From positions 1 through 18,699 of the forward strand of contig JAICIL010000050.1 in the NCBI GenBank assembly GCA_025924435.1: a stretch of DNA of 18,699 nt, given 5' to 3'. The notes under the pieces are model-generated. The model did no database searches, was not told the origin of the DNA, and worked only from the letters and a program-made list of their open reading frames with translations. This document shows, one piece after another, positions 13,196 through 18,699 of the stretch; position 1 is the first letter of the stretch; every line of letters begins with the position of its first letter. This stretch comes from Chloroflexia bacterium (GTDB lineage: Bacteria; Chloroflexota; Chloroflexia; Thermomicrobiales; JALYUS01). A program made the position numbers and the translations under genes.

Positions 13196-13408
13196 ATGAT
13201 CGAGATCGGCTCGCGCGTCCGATATATCGGCGCGAGCGCGGGCACGGAGTAGCGGTCGCATGGCCGCGTCGGCACGGTCCGGCACCCGGCGACGTGGCAG
13301 GGGATGGTCGGCAAGAATCCCCCCATGGCGCGCGTGGCGTGGAGCGAGGCCGCGGACGACTGGAATCACGTCCCGCTGAGCGAACTGGCCCCGGAATCCG
13401 CGTCGTGA
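13196..13408 (+). pseudogene. Small SH3/KOW-like protein gene interrupted by an in-frame amber codon
   Basis: The frame starting at ATG 13196 (CAGGCGGAG just upstream) reads MIEIGSRVRYIGASAGTE, then TAG at 13250-13252. It continues in the same frame for 51 more codons (RSHGRVGTVRHPATWQGMVG, then NPPMARVAWSE and WNHVPLSELAPESAS) to TGA at 13406. Third codon positions are almost all G or C on both sides of the TAG, so the whole was one gene. The GSRVRYIG and GRVGTV segments resemble the short strands of SH3/KOW-like barrels that bind nucleic acid or proteins. It is either a recent pseudogene by one point mutation (for example CAG or GAG to TAG) or a readthrough case. The overlapping open frame at 13174-13473 is a shadow. 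Confidence 0.7.
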
Positions 13409-13477
13409 CGGCGCGCGATTCAGCCCTGCCGGTCTCGCTACCGGCCGAACGACGGATACCCACGAAGGAGTAAACCC

Positions 13478-13960
13478 ATGACCGTGTCAATCTACCAACC
13501 CGCACTCCGGGCCGCGCCACTTGCCGCTTCGCCGCCCGCCATCGCGGACGAACCGGCGCGCGACCGGAGCGAGAATCGAGAATTATGCGCCCGCGCCGAT
13601 CACGCCGACGCCCGCTGGTTCGTCCGCGTGGCGCTCACCGCCGATTCGACCGCAGTGGTACGGTCGGTGCGCGTGATCGTGGATGATCGCGACGTGCAAC
13701 GGATCGTCCTGCACACCGTTTGGACGGATTGGCGCGACGTGCCGATCCTCGCAGCCCACATCGCATCCCCGCTCCCCGCGATCGAATCCCTGGAAACCAT
13801 CGCGTGGGACCTCGCCGCCGCCCTCCTTCTCTCGCTCCAACGAGACGCCGACGCATGCTTGGAAGAACTGGGCACGCCGACGGGATCGCTGCCCGCGCCG
13901 CAACCCGGACCGCAAGAGCGCGCGGCGATGCGTAACGCGCGCGACGCGGCGATGCGCTAG
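13478..13960 (+). CDS. Hypothetical protein, 160 aa
   Basis: The ATG at 13478 follows AAGGAG at seven bases. After a poorly ordered first 40 residues, the middle has alternating strands (WFVRVALTADSTAVVRSVRV, then IVDDRDVQRIVLHTVW). It ends in a helix IESLETIAWDLAAALLLSLQ and a Pro/Ala/Arg tail. The DWRDVPILAAHI segment and Trp residues suggest a compact domain. There is no signal peptide, and no family was recognised. It sits between the amber-interrupted gene and the DoxX-like membrane protein gene. Confidence 0.75.
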   Translation: MTVSIYQPALRAAPLAASPPAIADEPARDRSENRELCARADHADARWFVRVALTADSTAVVRSVRVIVDDRDVQRIVLHTVWTDWRDVPILAAHIASPLPAIESLETIAWDLAAALLLSLQRDADACLEELGTPTGSLPAPQPGPQERAAMRNARDAAMR

Positions 13961-14034
13961 CGGCCGCCGCGTCGCTGGCACTTCCCGCGCGTCGCGGTCG
14001 GTAGGGCAATCGGGAACGATATGCTCGCCGCATC

Positions 14035-14074
14035 CCGGCCATGACGGCCGGTGTTCAACCGGAACGATGTTCCG
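14035..14074 (+). promoter_or_regulatory. Two adjoining hairpins just ahead of the DoxX-like gene's ribosome binding site
   Basis: CCGGCC-ATGAC-GGCCGG (14035-14051) could terminate the upstream gene. CGGAAC-GAT-GTTCCG (14060-14074) follows immediately and ends at the base before GAGGAGG. A stem abutting the Shine-Dalgarno sequence could modulate translation, or the palindrome may bind a protein as DNA. No promoter boxes are convincing here. Confidence 0.4.
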
Positions 14075-14090
14075 AGGAGGAGAGCTGGCA

Positions 14091-14876
14091 ATGCACGCTT
14101 TGAAACGGCGCTTCGGTTCGGCCACAGCCCTGAGCGCCTTCATCGGCTTCCTAGTCATCTTCGCCACAATCACTGCGGGGTACGATTACTTCACCGCCGG
14201 CCGCGCCAAGGCGACCGAGGCCGTCTGGATCGGCGACAAGGCGGGCACGGCGATCACCGGCTTCATCAAGGGCGCGGATGCCAAGGCGCTCAAGAGCCCG
14301 ACGAATCCCACCCCCGAGGTCCTGCCCGTCGCGGGCCACCTGAACAAGTACCTCATCCAGCACACCAGGCTCTTCTCGTATCTGGTCGTCCTCGGTGAAC
14401 TCCTCATGCCGATCGGCGCGCTCTCCTTGCTCGTCGTCAAGTTCCCGGCGTCGCGCTTCTTCCTGCTGGCGATCGTGGGGCTGGCGGTGTTCGTGAACTT
14501 CCTCTACCTCTCCGAAGGCACGTCGAGCGCGAACCCGCCGATGACCTTCCTGTGGCTGGCGGTCATCTGGCTCGTCGCCCTCGTGCCGAGCGCCGCCCTC
14601 CACTACGCGATTGACCTGCGGCGGCTCTTCGGCAAGTCGGTAGCAGCGCCGAAAGCGATCGAGGCGACCGCCGGGCAGTGGTTAATCATGGGGACGATGT
14701 TCCTGGTGGTGCTGGCGACCGGATGGGCGCTGTACACGTACGCAACCTACTTCGCGATCATCGCGGCGAGTGTGCTCCTGGCGGCGGCGCTGTCCGCGAT
14801 CAACGCCCTGCTCGCCAACCGGCGGCGCGGAGCGGCGATCGAGGTCAACCTCCAACATGGCGCGACACCGGCGTAG
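14091..14876 (+). CDS. DoxX-like multi-pass membrane protein
   Basis: The 261-residue product starts at ATG 14091, behind GAGGAGGAGAG. Membrane helices are visible at about 12-30, 94-116, 121-141, 151-170, 196-216 and 218-242. The first loop contains GRAKATEAVWIGDKAGTAITGFIKGA. The second hydrophobic pair carries FSYLVVLGELLMPIGALSLL and an Asn/Tyr (FVNFLYLSEGTSSANPP). Together with the Trp-Lys-containing loop, this matches the general DoxX/DoxD membrane family. Those proteins are often linked to redox or sulfur metabolism, but most are uncharacterised. The C-terminal two-helix extension is beyond the usual four-helix core. No redox partner is adjacent. Confidence 0.7.
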   Translation: MHALKRRFGSATALSAFIGFLVIFATITAGYDYFTAGRAKATEAVWIGDKAGTAITGFIKGADAKALKSPTNPTPEVLPVAGHLNKYLIQHTRLFSYLVVLGELLMPIGALSLLVVKFPASRFFLLAIVGLAVFVNFLYLSEGTSSANPPMTFLWLAVIWLVALVPSAALHYAIDLRRLFGKSVAAPKAIEATAGQWLIMGTMFLVVLATGWALYTYATYFAIIAASVLLAAALSAINALLANRRRGAAIEVNLQHGATPA

Positions 14877-14927
14877 GTGATCGCTTCAAGACAACAGACG
14901 GGCATGAGGACGGGGGCTGGAGCGACG

Positions 14928-14999
14928 ATGCCGATTGCCGTCGAATACCGGCCATCGGGCGATTATCTCGTCGGACACACGGGAGGATATGCGGCATGA
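14928..14999 (+). CDS. Possible 23-residue small protein coupled to the next gene
   Basis: ATG 14928 has GGAG at five bases. The frame reads MPIAVEYRPSGDYLVGHTGG, then YAA and TGA, and that stop overlaps the next gene's ATG (ATGA). An in-frame ATG at 14904 would add eight residues but has no ribosome binding site. The coding character (GC-ending codons, Tyr/Asp/His mix) and the coupling favour a real small gene or leader peptide, though its length makes this uncertain. Confidence 0.4.
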   Translation: MPIAVEYRPSGDYLVGHTGGYAA

Positions 15000-15205
15000 A
15001 CAACAGCCAGGTGGCGCACCTGCGCCCCGGCGCGCGGGTCCGGTGCAAGGAGCCGTTCGAGACCAGGAGTACCGGCACACGCCGCGAAATCCATATCGTC
15101 GAGCGGGTGGAGCGGCCGGTGGAACGGAACGCGGATTGGACCGTCCATGCCGGGAGATTCGCCTTCAAGGCATGGGAGATCGAGCGCGTGCGCTATGAGC
15201 AGTGA
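14996..15205 (+). CDS. Small basic protein, 69 aa, SH3/KOW-like appearance
   Basis: ATG 14996 follows GGAGG at about nine bases and overlaps the stop of the possible 23-residue frame. The product (MNNSQVAHLRPGARVRCKEP...) contains LRPGARVRCKEPFETRSTGT, IHIVERVERPVERN and FKAWEIERVRYEQ. These are short, charged beta strands starting with a GxRVR turn, as in the broken gene at 13196. It may be a one-barrel nucleic-acid or protein-binding domain. This is a resemblance only; no family was recognised. A strong hairpin follows the stop. Confidence 0.7.
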   Translation: MNNSQVAHLRPGARVRCKEPFETRSTGTRREIHIVERVERPVERNADWTVHAGRFAFKAWEIERVRYEQ

Positions 15206-15212
15206 GCGAAAT

Positions 15213-15246
15213 CGGCGAGATGACCGCGATGAAGGCCATCTCGCCG
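15213..15246 (+). terminator. 10-bp perfect hairpin after the 69-aa gene
   Basis: CGGCGAGATG (15213-15222) pairs perfectly with CATCTCGCCG (15237-15246) around 14 nt, 8 nt past the stop. There is no T-run after it (GCCCGTGC). It probably separates this gene from the RHH-B regulatory block. Confidence 0.5.
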
Positions 15247-15267
15247 GCCCGTGCTCCCGGATAGTGG

Positions 15268-15360
15268 GACGCCGGTTGTCATCACGTTACCGGGATAGCG
15301 CGATACGACACGAACAAGTCCTTGCAATATTCCATGAAACTCTACATAAATCTACACATC
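15268..15360. promoter_or_regulatory. Diverged leader copy L3 with paired TCTACA boxes, upstream of RHH-B
   Basis: GACGCCGGTTGTCATCACGT and GATACGACACGAACAAG align with the L1 and L2 leaders. TCTACA at 15341-15346 and again at 15351-15356 keeps the exact 10-bp spacing of the L2 boxes, with AAC/AAA before each. No receiver gene remains on the minus side; instead the 69-aa gene and its hairpin adjoin. The boxes end 56 bases before the -10 of RHH-B, nearly the same as at RHH-A. Confidence 0.5.
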
Positions 15361-15412
15361 CAATGGAATACGAACACGTTGATTGCCAAAAGAGAGTGCG
15401 GGGAAGTTCTCG

Positions 15413-15421
15413 TGGTATAAT
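15413..15421 (+). promoter_or_regulatory. Extended -10 promoter of RHH-B
   Basis: TGG-TATAAT lies in a segment (GTTCTCGTGGTATAATGATC) identical to that ahead of RHH-A, again with no recognisable -35 (AGAGTG at that distance). Confidence 0.65.
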
Positions 15422-15427
15422 GATCGT

Positions 15428-15558
15428 GTCTAGTTCTTGACCCCCGCTCGACACCCCGACATTGTGGGCCGCGCCGCAGGCGCCGGCAATGCGAGACTCT
15501 TCTGGGTCGCAGACCGGTATGTACTGATTGGGTACATGCAGGAAGCGCGGAGGATCGC
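15428..15558 (+). promoter_or_regulatory. Conserved 5' leader of RHH-B
   Basis: This is the homologue of the RHH-A leader. It keeps GTTCTTGACCCCCGCTCGAC and the GCGCC/GGCGC stem, here with a GCA loop, plus TGCGA...TCGCAG with an altered loop. After GGTCGCAG the two leaders diverge. A GTAC-rich stretch (GGTATGTACTGATTGGGTAC) follows here, before the GGAGG ribosome binding site. Confidence 0.45.
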
Positions 15559-15930
15559 ATGACCACGACACGAGACGGGCGCGCCCCGCCCAAGCGTCGC
15601 CCCGGCCCCAAGCCGCGCGGGCGCACCGTCGTCCCCCTGACGATCACCGTCACCCACGCCCAGCGCGCCGGGCTTGAGGCGCGGGCGGACATGGAGCAGA
15701 CCAGCATCAGCACGATCGTCCGCCGGTTCATCGCTGCGGGCCTCGCCGCCAGTGGGCTGATCGTCCTCGCGGTGCTGATCGAGATCAAAAGCGCGCGCCG
15801 CACCGGCGCGGGCGCCCTCCGGGCAGCAAAGGAGTCAGTATGGACGCGCACACGCTCAAGAGCATGGCAATCGTTTCTGTCCAGGAGGGCACAAAATTGG
15901 GGTACGTCGAGCAGCCACTCCTCGACCTGA
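15559..15930 (+). CDS. RHH-B: ribbon-helix-helix protein with lost stop and run-on tail
   Basis: Starting at ATG 15559 (GGAGG upstream), residues 1-84 match RHH-A at 70 positions, including the strand VVPLTITVTHAQRA and the helix SISTIVRRFIAAGLA, then a hydrophobic LIVLAVLIEI. RHH-A stops after ARRTGAI. Here the corresponding bases read GGCGCGGGCGCC, so the frame continues 39 residues (from GALRAAKESVWTRTRSRAWQ to SST) in a basic, unrelated stretch. That tail overlaps the first 91 bases of the PRC-barrel gene in another frame. The tail is therefore probably accidental. DNA binding should be unaffected, but translation through the PRC ribosome binding site could couple or hinder its expression. 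Confidence 0.75.
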   Translation: MTTTRDGRAPPKRRPGPKPRGRTVVPLTITVTHAQRAGLEARADMEQTSISTIVRRFIAAGLAASGLIVLAVLIEIKSARRTGAGALRAAKESVWTRTRSRAWQSFLSRRAQNWGTSSSHSST

Positions 15931-16328
15931 CGGCCCGAAAGGTCGTCGCGCTGCAGGTCCGGGGTACTTCCGGTACGTTTATCGTCCCCTTCGATGAGGT
16001 GGCGTCCGTCGGTACGGACGCGATCACGGTGGCAATCAGCCAGGCGACGCAGACGCCCAGCACCGGCGGCGTGGCGGATGGACCGCGCGACCTCGACGCA
16101 CTCAGGAAGCTGAAGATCGTGGATCACGCGGGCACCTTCCTCGGGACGATCTCGCGCATCGAGATCGATCCCGCGAGCGGGGAGATCACGCAGATCACGG
16201 CACACAAGGGCGGCATGCTGGGCATGGGCGGGACGACAACGCCGATTGACGCCCGGGCGATCGTCAGCGTCGGCCCGGAGATGATGACCGTCAATACGGA
16301 AGCCTCGGTCCTCGCCGCGTCGTCCTAG
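15840..16328 (+). CDS. PRC-barrel domain protein (two barrel-like repeats)
   Basis: The 162-residue product starts at ATG 15840, with AAAGGAG five bases upstream, inside the run-on end of RHH-B. Two similar halves can be read. The first is SMAIVSVQEGTKLGYVEQPL, then VVALQVRGTSGTFIVPFDEVASVG and DAITV. The second is KLKIVDHAGTFLGTISRIEI, then ITQITAHKG...TPIDARAIVSVGPEMMTV. The order strand, xGxxxG turn, I/V-E/D, and closing 'I...VG..xxTV' is typical of PRC-barrel domains, known from photosynthetic reaction centre H subunit, RimM and sporulation proteins, and common in stress-related operons. It is cytosolic. Its position in the RHH-B operon suggests shared control. Confidence 0.85.
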   Translation: MDAHTLKSMAIVSVQEGTKLGYVEQPLLDLTARKVVALQVRGTSGTFIVPFDEVASVGTDAITVAISQATQTPSTGGVADGPRDLDALRKLKIVDHAGTFLGTISRIEIDPASGEITQITAHKGGMLGMGGTTTPIDARAIVSVGPEMMTVNTEASVLAASS

Positions 16329-16362
16329 TCATCAGCCCCTGGCGGTCCGCGGTGGCCGGGGT

Positions 16363-16386
16363 GCTCCTTGGGTGTGCCCGAGGAGC
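16363..16386 (+). terminator. 10-bp hairpin with TGTG loop after the PRC-barrel gene
   Basis: GCTCCTTGGG pairs with CCCGAGGAGC around TGTG with one G-U wobble, 35 bases past the stop. It is a stable stem without a T-run. A second perfect 7-bp stem follows at 16393-16414. Confidence 0.5.
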
Positions 16387-16392
16387 GGGAGC

Positions 16393-16414
16393 GCCGGCCA
16401 AATATCGGGCCGGC
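16393..16414 (+). promoter_or_regulatory. Perfect 7-bp inverted repeat just upstream of the 78-aa gene
   Basis: GCCGGCC and GGCCGGC flank AAATATCG. It lies about 10 bases before the AAAGGAG ribosome binding site of the next gene. It could be a second terminator stem, a translational control hairpin or a DNA palindrome. No promoter is evident between it and the gene. Confidence 0.35.
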
Positions 16415-16435
16415 ATGAGACAAAGGAGTGCAGAG

Positions 16436-16672
16436 GTGAAATTGTTCGGTACCACCTATGTCGTCCGGAAGGACGAGGCGCTGCTGTATCGCGGCAAGGA
16501 TGCCACCCAAGCGGAACGCATCGCGGCGGGCAACGCGCGGACCGGCTCGGCCTTTGTGTACGAGAAGCATGGCAACAACGAGGTGCTGCGGAAGGAATAT
16601 TCGCGCGCCGACTGGGATCGCACGCACCGTCAGGCCGACACCCCGGCCGACCCGGCGCACGGCGCGCCGTAG
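16436..16672 (+). CDS. Small hypothetical protein, 78 aa
   Basis: The GTG start at 16436 has AAAGGAG at seven bases; the upstream ATG at 16415 falls at the end of a hairpin and before that ribosome binding site. The product is VKLFGTTYVVRKDEALLYRG, then DATQAERIAAGNARTGSAFV and YEKHGNNEVLRKEYSRADWD with a polar tail. Short strands and charged turns suggest a small globular protein. It is followed 18 bases later by another GTG-start gene with its own ribosome binding site, so the two are probably cotranscribed. No function recognised. Confidence 0.7.
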   Translation: MKLFGTTYVVRKDEALLYRGKDATQAERIAAGNARTGSAFVYEKHGNNEVLRKEYSRADWDRTHRQADTPADPAHGAP

Positions 16673-16690
16673 CGGAAGGGAGGATCAGCC

Positions 16691-17044
16691 GTGGTGGTGT
16701 TCCGGGATGACCTCGACACGTTCTGCAAATACGTCGCGCATCGGCCTCCGAATGTTGACCACACCGTGCATCAGCACCTCGAGGACCGCCATCTCGAAAA
16801 AGGGATGCGCGGATTGTACTATGTCGCCCGCTATCGTCACCGATCGGACGATGGAGAGGTGATGACGGTAGGACTGGATCAGTACTGCGGACGGGTCGAT
16901 CTGGACGACGAAGCGGGCGATGAGGGGCGAGCGACGGCGCGAGGGACCGAGGCGGTGGCTGCGTGCGTGCTCAGGGCTGCGGAAGAGGCGGGGGGAACAG
17001 TCCAGAAGGAACCCGTCAGATACACGGGCGAAGTCGTATCTTGA
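16691..17044 (+). CDS. Hypothetical protein, 117 aa
   Basis: The GTG at 16691 (or 16694) has GGGAGG seven bases upstream. The product begins MVVFRDDLDTFCKYVAHRPP and contains HQHLEDRHLEKGMRGLYYVA, DGEVMTVGLDQYCGRVDLDD and a helical AVAACVLRAAEEAGG followed by YTGEVVS. His-rich and acidic segments are notable but form no motif I recognise. It is cytosolic, with no signal sequence. A hairpin 15 bases past the stop ends the unit. Confidence 0.7.
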   Translation: MVVFRDDLDTFCKYVAHRPPNVDHTVHQHLEDRHLEKGMRGLYYVARYRHRSDDGEVMTVGLDQYCGRVDLDDEAGDEGRATARGTEAVAACVLRAAEEAGGTVQKEPVRYTGEVVS

Positions 17045-17059
17045 GCGGAATGACACACC

Positions 17060-17083
17060 GGGAGGGGAATCATCTCCCCGCCC
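17060..17083 (+). terminator. Hairpin after the 117-aa gene
   Basis: GGG-A-GGGGA pairs with TCCCC-G-CCC around ATCATC with one internal mismatch. It lies 15 bases beyond the stop and is followed by ATTGCG rather than a T-run. Confidence 0.45.
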
Positions 17084-17228
17084 ATTGCGCGTGTGCGGGT
17101 GTGCGGTTCAACGGCGGCGTCTCGTACCGTGAGGGGAGATGGCGCCCCAGAGGTTAAGGGCATCCGCACCGGAAGCATATCATGCGTGCGACGGCCGCAC
17201 GGCACCCCCGATGGCAGCAGGGCGGGTG

Positions 17229-17345
17229 ATGGCGAAGCGGAAAGACGTGACGGGAAGCGGCGGACAAAAGTTCGACATGCCGCACCTGGCGATGCTTGAG
17301 CCGATGCCGCCGTCCCCGATCCCGGCCACGCCCAAGAAACCATAG
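17229..17345 (+). pseudogene. Probable tail remnant of a surface-protein gene, or a 38-residue small ORF
   Basis: The frame ending at TAG 17343-17345 gives MAKRKDVTGSGGQKFDMPHL, then a proline-rich end PSPIPATPKKP. Its last codons and the 38 bases after the stop align with the end of the surface protein gene (9208-9257). This suggests that a surface-protein gene once stood here and only its 3' end remains. The upstream ribosome binding site is weak. The rest of the gap between 17045 and 17485 shows no coding sequence that I can support. Confidence 0.4.
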
Positions 17346-17383
17346 CGCGAGACAATCCGATTACCGCAGACACGGCGCATTCG
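17334..17383 (+). repeat. Diverged repeat of the surface-gene 3' end (copy 2 of 2)
   Basis: These 50 bases are the ungapped partner of 9208-9257, with 37 identical positions. In both places a coiled-coil gene or its remnant follows downstream, so the two loci descend from one duplicated segment. Confidence 0.7.
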
Positions 17384-17485
17384 TCCGCGCTGGCTGTCAA
17401 CCTGACCGTTTTGTCATTTTTCCCCGCCGCTTTCACAGCGATCCGCAAATAACGTCCGGTACAACGTTGAGTGTAGGAACACGAC

Positions 17486-17773
17486 GTGGATCGAAGGATG
17501 CGGGAACGGAAGGGGCGGGAGATGTTGCAAGCGATCCAAGCGAGCCGACGGGAGGCCGAACGGTGCGGCGAGTTCGCGCGGCTGCGCGCGAAGAGTCGGA
17601 GCATGCGGGCGCGCATCGTCGAGGCCCAGGCGGAATACGAGGCGGGGCGCATCACGCTCAGCCAGGAACTGGCGCTCTTTCGCCGCATCGAGCGAGAGAT
17701 GGCCGCGATCGGGGAGCGGATGGACGACCTCGCGTCCGAGCGGCCGTATTTCCTGCCGCGCATGCCACGCTGA
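17486..17773 (+). CDS. Small coiled-coil protein, 95 aa
   Basis: The GTG start at 17486 follows AGGAA at six bases; the ATG at 17498 has its Shine-Dalgarno sequence too close. The product is almost entirely charged helix: RRMRERKGREMLQAIQASRR, then EFARLRAKSRSMRARIVEAQ, AEYEAGRITLSQELALFRRI and EREMAAIGERMDDLASERPY. It ends FLPRMPR. Heptad-like Leu/Ile/Met spacing supports a coiled coil. No family was recognised. A frame-shifted fragment of the same gene lies at 9261-9365, in both cases next to surface-protein sequence, so it may serve or be carried along with those proteins. Confidence 0.75.
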   Translation: MDRRMRERKGREMLQAIQASRREAERCGEFARLRAKSRSMRARIVEAQAEYEAGRITLSQELALFRRIEREMAAIGERMDDLASERPYFLPRMPR

Positions 17774-17920
17774 ACGACTGTCCTCTTTCGTACTCCGTCG
17801 GGGTTGGGGACGCCGACGCCCACCCGCCACCGGACGCGTTCGTACGCGGTTATCGCTACGCAGGCGCATCGGGGCGGGGCTTTTTGATGCGCGGTACACC
17901 GGCCGCCCGCCCGCGCGTGC

Positions 17921-17926
17921 TACACT
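17921..17926 (+). promoter_or_regulatory. Probable -10 element of the second surface protein gene
   Basis: TACACTGCGCG is shared exactly with the sequence 40 bases ahead of the first surface protein (7942-7952), and lies at the same distance here (about 39 bases before the GTG). No good -35 is seen. A GCGCATC/GATGCGC stem with a T-run in its loop lies just upstream (17864-17892). Confidence 0.4.
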
Positions 17927-17964
17927 GCGCGCATCGGCACAAACGAATCGAGCAGGAGGGCGCA

Positions 17965-18699
17965 GTGGCGGAGCTACGGCATGCTGACGACGATACCAAG
18001 GGGCGGGATGGAGTGAGGAAGGCGCTGGGGCGGCGGGGCATCCTCGCGGCGGCGGGGGCGGTCGTCGCGGGCATAGTGGCCAAGCAGACCGCCCAGCCGG
18101 TGGCGGCGAACACCGATGGGCAGGCGCTTACCATTGCCGGGTTGAACAGCGAGTCCACCGCGGGCACGAGCCTCACCTGGACGGGGGGGACGATCCTTTC
18201 CGGGGCGGCGTTGTCGGTGGGCGATGGAGGCACCTCCCAGGCCTTTACGGCGATGGTGGCGGGGGTCGCGACGGGGGGCAAGGCCGAGTTCGGCGTCTAC
18301 GGCGAAGCGAGGACCGGCGGCACCGGCGTCGTCGGCAAGGCCATAAACGGCGTTGGCATCCAAGCCCTCGGTGGCGTGGGAGTCTTCGCCACCGGCGGCC
18401 TCATAGGCGTCCAAAGCAGCGGCCCCACCGGCGTCCTCGGCACCGGCACCGGCCGCGGCGGCGTCGGCGTGCAGGGGTCGATCCCGAGCTCGAGCAACGA
18501 TGCGAACACGGTGGCGGTGCAGGGGATCAACCAATCCACCGGCGCGGGGGGGATCGGTGTCCTCGGCACCGCCGACCACGGCGTCGGCGTCTACGGCCAG
18601 ACCGGCGCGGGGCTCTACGGCGTGCGCGGCGACGCGGGGCCCGCCCCCGGCGGCGCCGGGCTGCTCGGCGTCTCGACGGTCGCCAGCGGCATCGCCTTC
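17965..18699 (+). CDS. Second Tat-type glycine-rich surface protein, 3' end beyond the window
   Basis: The frame is open from GTG 17965 (AGGAGG upstream at ideal spacing) to the right edge, 245 codons without a stop. The N-terminus has LGRRGILAAAGAVVAGIVAK (21-40) with the twin arginines at residues 23-24, exactly as in the 7987 gene, and QPVAANT where cleavage is expected. The mature part is Gly/Val/Thr-rich, with repeated GVYG, GVLGTG, GVGVQG and GLYGVRGDAGPAPGGAGLLG units. The last is almost the same as residues 211-230 of the paralogue. The C-terminal folded domain seen in the paralogue would lie beyond the edge. Probable exported, repeat-built surface or adhesin-like protein. Confidence 0.85.
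   Translation, partial: MAELRHADDDTKGRDGVRKALGRRGILAAAGAVVAGIVAKQTAQPVAANTDGQALTIAGLNSESTAGTSLTWTGGTILSGAALSVGDGGTSQAFTAMVAGVATGGKAEFGVYGEARTGGTGVVGKAINGVGIQALGGVGVFATGGLIGVQSSGPTGVLGTGTGRGGVGVQGSIPSSSNDANTVAVQGINQSTGAGGIGVLGTADHGVGVYGQTGAGLYGVRGDAGPAPGGAGLLGVSTVASGIAF

Noticed and set aside
13143..13199. 18-codon frame overlapping the stop of the 87-aa gene (ATGA)
   Set aside because: There is no Shine-Dalgarno sequence, and the product is a short Arg/Glu string with no sign of selection.
13174..13473. 99-residue open frame starting MAKNPGGDDRD
   Set aside because: It has an acceptable Shine-Dalgarno sequence, but its codons have poor third-position GC compared with the overlapping frame from 13196, which reads as a real protein apart from one TAG.

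Overview
The window is very GC-rich, uses GTG starts often, and has clear AGGAGG-type ribosome binding sites. The gene families point to a high-GC Gram-positive-type or Chloroflexota (Thermomicrobia-like) bacterium: a DmpA-type P1 peptidase, a D,D-carboxypeptidase with a helical tail, a DedA protein, an ArsR regulator, and paralogous twin-arginine glycine-rich surface proteins. The taxonomic guess is an inference from gene content and base composition. No rRNA, tRNA, insertion sequence or CRISPR array was recognised.

Region 1 (1-7317) is ordinary chromosomal sequence. On the minus strand lie a truncated proline-rich, single-pass membrane protein and a small four-helix membrane protein. On the plus strand, a promoter at 1278-1306 overlapping a palindrome drives a compact run: P1-family aminopeptidase, peptidase S11 D,D-carboxypeptidase and AlkA-like DNA glycosylase, probably ending at a hairpin at 5158-5182. 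A DedA membrane protein and an ArsR-type regulator with operator-like palindromes on its promoter follow.

Region 2 (7318-9365) opens with 669 bases without a gene. This stretch has a near-consensus promoter (TTGACC-17-TATAGT) and a chain of hairpins ending in a 12-bp stem, so it is a candidate structured RNA of about 280 nt or a long leader. It is followed by a Tat-type glycine-rich surface protein, whose downstream flank holds the wreck of a coiled-coil gene that is intact near the right end (17486-17773).

Region 3 (9366-17044) is an accessory-like block: a DUF1003 membrane protein, two tandem receiver-only response regulators (minus strand), and many small genes with good ribosome binding sites. 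These include two near-identical ribbon-helix-helix proteins, a DoxX-like membrane protein, a PRC-barrel protein and several unknowns. The standout is a repeated regulatory unit. Three copies of a roughly 95-bp leader, each ending in a pair of ATCTATA-like boxes 10 bp apart, sit behind receiver 1, between receiver 2 and RHH-A (divergent), and ahead of RHH-B. Both RHH genes then share a TGGTATAAT extended -10 and a roughly 130-nt leader with conserved hairpins. I read this as a duplicated divergent receiver/RHH module that has lost one partner at two of three sites.

Region 4 (17045-18699) has a probable surface-protein tail remnant, the intact coiled-coil gene and the start of a second Tat-type surface protein that runs off the window. 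Degraded or altered genes include the coiled-coil remnant (9261-9365), an amber-interrupted small protein (13196-13408) and RHH-B, which has lost its stop and reads into the PRC-barrel gene.
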